Positions 6,013 through 10,604 of a stretch of 10,604 bases of DNA are shown here, in pieces (position 1 is the stretch's first letter; the number at the start of each line of letters is the position of its first letter). Source of the DNA: Nostoc sp. CHAB 5834 (GTDB lineage: Bacteria; Cyanobacteriota; Cyanobacteriia; Cyanobacteriales; Nostocaceae); assembly GCA_020829485.1 (NCBI GenBank), contig JAIVFU010000167.1, positions 1-10,604 of the forward strand, read 5' to 3'. A program made the position numbers and the translations under genes. The notes below the pieces were generated by a model that did not search any database, was not told where the DNA came from, and saw only the letters and a list, made by a program, of their open reading frames with translations.

Positions 6013-6939
6013 ATGAAAATCCAGAAGATTTTAAATATTTTGACGCTGCTTACAGGCGCGATCGCAGTGACTATTACGAGTCTCTGGATCGGGAAGCAGG
6101 CTTACTCCTGGCTTCCCCCTCAAGCAGCAGCCGAATCCCTACTAATTGATGATTTGATTAGCTTCTTAGTAACTCTCGGTTCCTTCATCTTCTTGGGAGT
6201 AACAAGTACTTTAATGTATTCTGTTATTTTCCATCGGGCAGTCAAAGATGACTTCACCGATGGCCCCCCAATTGAAGGTAATATCACCTTAGAAGTTGTC
6301 TGGACAGCAATTCCAATTCTGTTAGTGTTGTGGATTGCGGGTTACAGCTATCAAGTTTACGAACAAATGGGGATTCAAGGCCCATCGGAAATAGTTCACT
6401 TGCATAATCCGTTGGGAATGGAATCGGCTTATGCAGAACCAAAAGATGCAGCAGCTAACGCTTTAGCGGAACCTGTAGAAAAAATCGACGTACTAGCCAA
6501 ACAGTGGGCGTGGGTTTTTCATTATCCCGAAAGAGATATTACCAGTACCGAATTGCATTTACCTAGCGATCGCAGAATACGTTTAGCGCTGAAATCACAA
6601 GACGTTCTCCACGGCTTTTATATACCTGCATTTCGCCTCAAGCAGGATATTATTCCCAACCATGCGATCGACTTTGAATTTACTCCCATCCGTCCCGGCA
6701 AGTACCGATTGACCGATTCCCAATATAGCGGTACATACTTTGCGACGATGCAGGCGAATGTGGTTGTCGAATCTCCAGAAGATTATCAGCAATGGCTAGC
6801 ACAAGCTGCAACCCAAAAGCCATCCGTTGCAAAAAATCAAGCAGCTTCTGAGTATGCCCAAACATCCAATCAATCAGTCAAAACTGGTTGGGTTACAGTT
6901 ACACCTGCTGCACCTCCTCTAGTCAATTCACCTGGTTGA
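6013..6939 (+). CDS. coxB: Terminal oxidase subunit II lacking the CuA site
   Basis: The 308-residue product is subunit II of a haem-copper oxidase: an N-terminal hydrophobic stretch (about 8-27), two membrane helices (about 48-73 and 94-114) and a periplasmic/lumenal cupredoxin domain. The subunit II signature is clear in QWAWVFHYP (164-172) and DVLHGFYIPAFRLKQD (197-212). H200, the first CuA ligand, and M246 are kept, but the ligand loop reads DSQYSGTYFATM: both cysteines are D235 and S239, the second histidine is F243, and the bridging-loop glutamate is Q237. CuA therefore cannot form in the normal way, which points to a quinol-oxidising enzyme such as cyanobacterial ARTO. The tail after about 260 is Ala/Gln/Pro-rich. 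The ATG at 6013 or the repeat-borne ATG at 6007 can start it; neither has a Shine-Dalgarno. coxA follows after 13 bases. Confidence 0.92.
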   Translation: MKIQKILNILTLLTGAIAVTITSLWIGKQAYSWLPPQAAAESLLIDDLISFLVTLGSFIFLGVTSTLMYSVIFHRAVKDDFTDGPPIEGNITLEVVWTAIPILLVLWIAGYSYQVYEQMGIQGPSEIVHLHNPLGMESAYAEPKDAAANALAEPVEKIDVLAKQWAWVFHYPERDITSTELHLPSDRRIRLALKSQDVLHGFYIPAFRLKQDIIPNHAIDFEFTPIRPGKYRLTDSQYSGTYFATMQANVVVESPEDYQQWLAQAATQKPSVAKNQAASEYAQTSNQSVKTGWVTVTPAAPPLVNSPG

Positions 6940-6952
6940 AAGGAAAGTAACC

Positions 6953-8614
6953 ATGACTAATGTTCCTATTGAAGGTATTCTTCTCCCTGATGAGAAGCAT
7001 AACCACGAATCTCCAAGTAATTGGAAAGAATACTTCAGCTTTAGTACTGACCACAAGGTAATTGGTATCCAGTATCTTGTTACCTCATTTTTCTTCTTTC
7101 TCGTCGGTGGTATCTTTGCGATGGTGATGCGGGGAGAACTGATGACACCCGAATCAGATTTAGTCGATCGCACCATCTACAACGGTATGTTCACCATGCA
7201 CGGCACTGTGATGCTGTTTTTGTGGACATTTCCCTCACTGGTTGGTTTTGCCAACTATTTAGTACCCCTGATGATTGGGGCGCGAGATATGGCATTTCCC
7301 CGCCTTAACGCCGTCGCCTTTTGGATGGTGCCAGTAGTCGGAATTATCATGATGGGTAGCTTCTTTGTCCCTGGTGGCCCAGCCCAAGCCGGTTGGTGGT
7401 CTTATCCGCCAGTCAGTCTCCAGAATCCCACAGGTAACTTGATTAATGGTCAAGTTCTGTGGCTCTTAGCGGTGGCAATATCCGGCGTATCCTCAATTAT
7501 GGGCGCAGTGAACTTTGTCACCACAATCGTGAAGATGCGGGCACCAGGAATGGGCTTCTTCAAAATGCCGTTGTTTGTCTGGGCAGTATTTAGCGCCCAG
7601 ATTATCCAACTATTTGGACTACCGGCATTGACAGCTGGTGCGGTAATGCTGCTACTCGACCTCACAGCTGGTACTGCCTTTTTCGACCCCGCCAAGGGTG
7701 GTAATCCAGTAATGTTTGAGCATTACTTCTGGTTCTACTCCCACCCCGCCGTTTACGTGATTATTTTGCCCATCTTCGGCATTTTCTCGGAAATCTTTAC
7801 AGTTTATTCACGTAAACCCTTATTTGGTTACAAAGTAGTTGCCGTTTCATCCATCTTGATTGCGATCGTCAGTGGTATTGTTTGGGTACACCACATGTAC
7901 GTCAGTGGTACACCCGGCTGGATGCGGTTGATTTTCATGCTGACGACAATGTTTGTATCTGTCCCCACAGGAATTAAAGTATTTGCTTGGGTGGCAACTA
8001 TTTGGGGCGGTAAACTGCGGCTAAATACCCCCATGCTCTTTGCCTTGGGTGCATTAATCATGTTTGTCTTCGCCGGAATCACAGGCATCATGCTTTCCTC
8101 AGTGCCCGTTGATGTCCACGTTAACAATACCTACTTTGTGGTAGGGCACTTCCACTATGTTCTTTACGGCACGGTGACAATGGGCTTGTATGCAGCCATC
8201 TATCACTGGTTCCCCAAAATGACTGGTCGGATGTACTCCGAAAGCTGGGGCAAAATCCACTTCTGGTTAGCCTTCATCGGCACCAACCTCAACTTTTTGC
8301 CCATGCACCCATTAGGATTGCAAGGAATGTTACGCCGAGTTGCTTCCTACGCCCCAGAGTATCAATTCTGGAACATCATCGCTAGCTTGGGCGGATTCCT
8401 CTTAGGAATGTCCACCTTGCCCTTCATATTCAACATGGTGATTTCTTGGATGCAAGGCGAGAAAGCAGCCGCTAACCCTTGGCGGGCAATCGGACTAGAG
8501 TGGTTAGTTTCTTCACCCCCCCCAGTAGAAAACTTTGAAGAAATCCCCATCATCATCTCCGAACCCTACGGCTACGGCAAATCAGAACCCTTAACATCCA
8601 ACCTCCCAGAATAA
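6953..8614 (+). CDS. coxA: Terminal oxidase subunit I, type A2 haem-copper oxidase
   Basis: This 553-residue, roughly twelve-helix protein is the catalytic subunit that reduces O2 to water and pumps protons. Visible ligands: H83 in MFTMHGTVM and H401 in GHFHYV for the low-spin haem, H399 for the oxygen-binding haem, and H264, H313 and H314 (VWVHHMYVSG) for CuB. Y268 in SHPAVY is the tyrosine normally cross-linked to H264, and K342 in PTGIKVFAW belongs to the K proton channel. The helix VI motif is YSHPAV instead of GHPEV, so the D-channel glutamate is replaced by A266; Y262/S263 are the known substitute in type A2 enzymes. Length and helices are complete. The start ATG has AAGGAAA seven bases before it. 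It is cotranscribed with coxB, 13 bases upstream, and probably with coxC. Confidence 0.96.
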   Translation: MTNVPIEGILLPDEKHNHESPSNWKEYFSFSTDHKVIGIQYLVTSFFFFLVGGIFAMVMRGELMTPESDLVDRTIYNGMFTMHGTVMLFLWTFPSLVGFANYLVPLMIGARDMAFPRLNAVAFWMVPVVGIIMMGSFFVPGGPAQAGWWSYPPVSLQNPTGNLINGQVLWLLAVAISGVSSIMGAVNFVTTIVKMRAPGMGFFKMPLFVWAVFSAQIIQLFGLPALTAGAVMLLLDLTAGTAFFDPAKGGNPVMFEHYFWFYSHPAVYVIILPIFGIFSEIFTVYSRKPLFGYKVVAVSSILIAIVSGIVWVHHMYVSGTPGWMRLIFMLTTMFVSVPTGIKVFAWVATIWGGKLRLNTPMLFALGALIMFVFAGITGIMLSSVPVDVHVNNTYFVVGHFHYVLYGTVTMGLYAAIYHWFPKMTGRMYSESWGKIHFWLAFIGTNLNFLPMHPLGLQGMLRRVASYAPEYQFWNIIASLGGFLLGMSTLPFIFNMVISWMQGEKAAANPWRAIGLEWLVSSPPPVENFEEIPIIISEPYGYGKSEPLTSNLPE

Positions 8615-8640
8615 ACACAAACTATCGGGAAGACGCAAAA

Positions 8641-8750
8641 ACCCTCCGCGTCCCTCTGCGCTTCCCTCCGCGACGGCAGTCGCTCATGGGGGAGACCCCC
8701 AAGACCGCGCTGCCTCTCCTTTGCGTTTCAAATTCCCCCTCAAAAACCAA
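8641..8750. repeat. Intergenic repeat with two hairpins between coxA and coxC
   Basis: The 137-base gap between coxA and coxC holds three spaced copies of CCCTC(C/T)GCG (8642-8672), a perfect hairpin GCGAC-GGCA-GTCGC (8670-8683) and a second one GGGGG-AGA-CCCCC (8688-8700). The composition differs from the flanking genes, and the block resembles dispersed Nostoc repeats. No T run follows either hairpin, so termination is unlikely; a role in RNA processing or in setting coxC level is possible. Confidence 0.6.
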
Positions 8751-8751
8751 A

Positions 8752-9354
8752 ATGGACACCTATATCAATCCCCACGAATTGCACCACACAGCCGCAGAAC
8801 ATACCCACGACGAAGAAGGCAACAAGATGTTTGGCTTCATTGTCTTCCTCCTCTCAGAAAGCGTCATTTTCTTGAGTTTTTTCGCCGGATATGCCATCTA
8901 CAAAACAACAACTCCTAACTGGCTACCTGCTGGTGTTTCTGGATTAGAAGTAAAAGAACCGACAATCAACACGATAATTCTTGTCGCCAGTAGTTTTGTG
9001 ATTTACTTAGCAGAACGTGCCCTGCAACGCCATGACTTAGTAAAATTTCGCCTGTTTCTCTTGACAACAATGGCGATGGGTACTTACTTTTTGGTTGGGC
9101 AAGCGATTGAATGGAACGGCCTCGATTTTGGCTTCACCACAGGGGTATTTGGTGGAACGTTTTACCTGCTAACAGGTTTCCACGGTTTGCACGTTTTCAC
9201 CGGCATTCTGTTGCAGTCAATAATTTTGGTACGTTCTTTCATCCCTGGCAACTACGACACAGGGCACTTCGGCGTGAACGCGACTTCGTTGTTCTGGCAC
9301 TTCGTCGATGTTATCTGGATTATTTTGTTTATCCTAATCTACGTCTGGCAGTAA
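8752..9354 (+). CDS. coxC: Terminal oxidase subunit III
   Basis: From the ATG at 8752 the product has 200 residues and five membrane helices (about 27-50, 71-90, 99-117, 133-162, 177-198), the short bacterial form of subunit III, which stabilises subunit I and its proton uptake. Family marks are GQAIEW (116-121) with the membrane glutamate E120, FHGLHVFTG (143-151) and FWHFVDVIW (181-189). The N-terminus is histidine-rich (H8, H11, H12, H17, H19). The frame is open back to an ATG at 8686, but those 22 extra residues (GETPKTALPLLCVSN and so on) are translated from the intergenic repeat and do not look like subunit III. The chosen ATG has no Shine-Dalgarno (CAAAAACCAAA before it). It closes the oxidase operon; a palindrome follows the stop. 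Confidence 0.93.
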   Translation: MDTYINPHELHHTAAEHTHDEEGNKMFGFIVFLLSESVIFLSFFAGYAIYKTTTPNWLPAGVSGLEVKEPTINTIILVASSFVIYLAERALQRHDLVKFRLFLLTTMAMGTYFLVGQAIEWNGLDFGFTTGVFGGTFYLLTGFHGLHVFTGILLQSIILVRSFIPGNYDTGHFGVNATSLFWHFVDVIWIILFILIYVWQ

Positions 9355-9362
9355 ATGAGAAT

Positions 9363-9395
9363 GAGGGAGAAATTTCTCCCTCTGCTTGTTTCTCT
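9363..9395 (+). terminator. Palindrome after coxC, likely operon terminator
   Basis: A perfect 20-base palindrome (9363-9382, arms GAGGGAGAAA and TTTCTCCCTC) begins 9 bases after the coxC stop and is followed by TGCTTGTTTCTCTTT. With the central A/T pairs opened it forms an 8-bp stem. The T-rich but interrupted tail makes it a fair intrinsic terminator for the oxidase operon. Confidence 0.5.
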
Positions 9396-9417
9396 TTAGC
9401 AACACATCCTTCGGTAA

Positions 9418-9437
9418 AGACGCGATGAATCGCGTCT
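9418..9437. repeat. AGACGCGA hairpin repeat
   Basis: AGACGCGA (9418-9425) and TCGCGTCT (9430-9437) form a perfect 8-bp stem with the loop TGAA. Hairpins of the form AGACGCGATn...TCGCGTCTCTAC are, from memory, frequent between genes in Nostoc. It lies between convergent coxC and the minus-strand gene ending at 9481 and may help separate the transcripts. Confidence 0.55.
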
Positions 9438-9480
9438 CTACAAGTGGTTTATTTGTCGCACTCTTTTTTTAAATTGGTAA

Positions 9481-10256
9481 TTAGACTAAATAACTCGTAT
9501 TTGGCACGATCGCAAATAAGGCATACTCATACCAAGCAGTCCATAAGAAACTGCGAATCCATCGCTGGCGCTTTTCGGGACTCAATTCATATTCAAACGC
9601 GCCACTAGATACATCAATGGAAGATAAATGAGAGTTACAACCACAGCCGTGTTGATAAGTAAAACCGTATTTAGAAGCAATACTTTGCACCTTCATTTGA
9701 ATCGCAAATACTTTACCTGCATGGAGTATGGCATCCCAAGCACGTTTGTGTTCAATATCGCGCTGATCAAATCTTAAGGCGCGTTCTTCAAAAACATGAT
9801 CGCGGTAAATTGGTGCTAGATGCACATGATAGAAGCTGGCAGGTAGTTCATAACCAAACTCGTTGAATAAATCTATACCAATGCGAGCGACTTTTACTTC
9901 ATTAGCATACTCTGTCCCCTTTGACTCCACATCACGGAGAATTTCTGCAAAGTTCGGATAGCTGTGTTTGAGAAAGTCTTGCCCAAAAAACTCTAGGGTT
10001 TCCCATGCTAGTTGTGTAAATAGCTGGGAGAATGATGGTATTAAGTGAGCTAGTTGGGGGCGATCGCTAAACAAGTATCACCATGCTGTAATTTGTATAG
10101 GAACAACTGCGCCATCTCAACATAGCTTTGGGGATGGGAAAGTCCGATACTCGTGTTTCCTCTAGCAATGTCTTGCCATATAGAAGGCAGTTGAGAAACG
10201 TGAACCGCATTTTCTCCAGCAATGACTGCAACAGGAGGACATTCGAGAAGCTGCAT
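9481..10256 (-). pseudogene. Unrecognised protein gene split by a frameshift
   Basis: Two overlapping minus-strand frames look like one gene. The first starts at ATG 10256, with an excellent Shine-Dalgarno (AAAGGAGA, 7 bases before it), and stops at 10050 after 68 codons (MQLLECPPVAVIAGENAVHV...). The second is open from about 10077 to 9481 but has no ATG before residue 127, only a TTG at 10074. One extra C in the run of five C at 10056-10060 would join them into a protein of 258 residues. I do not recognise the family. The product would be soluble, with WETLEFFGQDFL in the middle, a YHVHLAP histidine pair (9816-9836) and a compact HGCGCNSH motif (9628-9651) that could bind a metal, and a tryptophan-rich C-terminus. 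It may be a true pseudogene, a sequencing error, or a gene using ribosomal slippage. Confidence 0.65.
10056..10060 (-). other. Frameshift site: five-C run beside a HIP1 octamer
   Basis: On the minus strand the reading is GCG ATC GCC CCC AAC TAG in the first frame, and GAT CGC CCC CAA CTA GCT in the second. Changing the C run from five to six restores one continuous frame and removes the stop. The run directly follows GCGATCGC (10060-10067). Confidence 0.6.
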
Positions 10257-10339
10257 CGACAATCTCCTTTAAGACTTTAATGTGTAATTTACCTTAAGCG
10301 ATCGCTAAGTCTATCTTCTGAACACAATTAAAAATGTTT

Positions 10340-10381
10340 GACAGACTGTCTTTTGACAGCGATCGTAGCTTTGTTTATAAT
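10340..10381 (+). promoter_or_regulatory. Consensus sigma-70 promoter with adjoining palindrome
   Basis: TTGACA (10353-10358), a 17-base spacer and TATAAT (10376-10381) match the consensus in all twelve positions. Directly upstream lies GACAGACTGTC (10340-10350), a palindrome with a single central base, and TTTGACAG occurs twice (10337-10344 and 10352-10359), giving an operator-like arrangement beside the -35. Transcription would start near 10388 and run right, although no plus-strand gene of normal size follows in the window. Confidence 0.7.
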
Positions 10382-10470
10382 ATTTTTTTCTGAAAAATAC
10401 TTAGTGCTAATTAGAATACACTTTTAGTTATATTCTCTCTATGTTTACGGTTAAATTCACCTAAATCAAC

Positions 10471-10512
10471 ATGAGTTCCAATACTGCTCGGTTAAGGAGA
10501 AATAGAGGGTAA
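10471..10512 (+). other. Possible micro-frame downstream of the strong promoter
   Basis: ATG at 10471 opens 13 codons (MSSNTARLRRNRG) and a TAA. The peptide is strongly basic. There is no Shine-Dalgarno before it, and chance frames of this size are common, so it is noted only because it lies within the predicted transcript of the consensus promoter at 10353-10381. Confidence 0.12.
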
Positions 10513-10526
10513 AACAAAGAAAATAG

Positions 10527-10551
10527 TGTTCGCGTATGTATTACGCGAACA
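10527..10551 (-). terminator. Strong hairpin after the right-edge gene
   Basis: TGTTCGCGTA and TACGCGAACA form a perfect 10-bp stem (10527-10536 with 10542-10551) with a 5-base loop. On the minus strand it lies 12 bases after the stop codon at 10564 and is followed by CTATTTTCTTTGTTTT, so it fits an intrinsic terminator of that gene. On the plus strand no T run follows at once, but the stem could still fold at the end of a rightward RNA. Confidence 0.6.
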
Positions 10552-10563
10552 AGATGATTGGAC

Positions 10564-10604
10564 TTACTTTTTCTCTTTGAGGCTATCGTACAAGTCCACC
10601 CAAT
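10564..10604 (-). CDS. C-terminal end of an unidentified gene (cut by window edge)
   Basis: Reading the minus strand from the right edge gives WVDLYDSLKEKK and then TAA at 10564-10566. Two of the three minus-strand frames close quickly here, and the lysine-rich end followed by a strong hairpin after 12 bases is what the end of a real gene looks like. Twelve codons are too few to name the protein. Confidence 0.45.
   Translation of the reverse strand, partial: WVDLYDSLKEKK

Noticed and set aside
6928..8556. Several minus-strand open frames opposite coxA
   Set aside because: All are antisense to a fully conserved coxA and show no family pattern.
8686..8751. N-terminal extension of CoxC from the ATG at 8686
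   Set aside because: The extra 22 residues come from the intergenic repeat; subunit III homologues start near the MDTYINPHELHH segment.
9111..9428. Open frame of 105 codons on the plus strand inside and past coxC
   Set aside because: It overlaps coxC in another frame, and its residues are arginine- and histidine-rich as expected of a shadow frame; coxC is certain.
1..10604. tRNA or rRNA genes
   Set aside because: No cloverleaf with a GTTCGAATC-like T loop and no rRNA sequence was seen in the intergenic parts on either strand.

Overview
The window looks like chromosomal DNA of a filamentous, probably heterocyst-forming cyanobacterium (Nostoc/Anabaena type). Evidence: the start of a photosystem II D1 gene (psbA) at the left edge, many HIP1 octamers (GCGATCGC, e.g. 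at 1161, 1590 and 10060), a heptanucleotide tandem repeat of the STRR kind before coxB, and several intergenic palindromes of the type scattered through Nostocales genomes. Assignments rest on reading motifs by eye; no database search was possible.

Layout. 1-134 (minus): N-terminal 44 codons of psbA, running off the left edge. 135-937: an 800-base gap with a psbA promoter candidate, an inverted-repeat element around a G/C hairpin, and two plus-strand terminator-like hairpins with no gene before them. 938-1309 (plus): a small cysteine-rich DUF2237 protein. 1310-1441: a long hairpin between convergent genes. 1442-4103 (minus): a two-gene unit with a free-standing CheB-type methylesterase domain followed by a REC-PAS-kinase-REC hybrid histidine kinase, behind a good -35/-10 promoter at 4180-4208. 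4795-9354 (plus): five genes that read as one operon, two related four-helix DUF2231 membrane proteins and then coxB, coxA and coxC. 9481-10256 (minus): an unrecognised cyanobacterial protein split by an apparent one-base loss in a C run. 10263-10604: a near-perfect sigma-70 promoter facing right with no gene to drive, a strong hairpin, and the last 12 codons of another minus-strand gene.

The centre of interest is the oxidase operon. CoxA keeps all haem and CuB ligands and has the YSHPxV form of the active-site helix (type A2). CoxB has lost both CuA cysteines and the second CuA histidine. The enzyme therefore probably does not take electrons from cytochrome c or plastocyanin through CuA and more likely oxidises quinol, like the cyanobacterial alternative respiratory terminal oxidase (ARTO; CoxBAC3 in Anabaena). 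The two DUF2231 proteins upstream share four aligned histidines in or next to membrane helices and are tightly coupled to each other by an ATGA overlap; I infer that they may form a redox or assembly partner of this oxidase. The translation starts of coxB and coxC have had their upstream regions taken over by repeat DNA and lack Shine-Dalgarno sequences, while the first DUF2231 gene and coxA have good ones.
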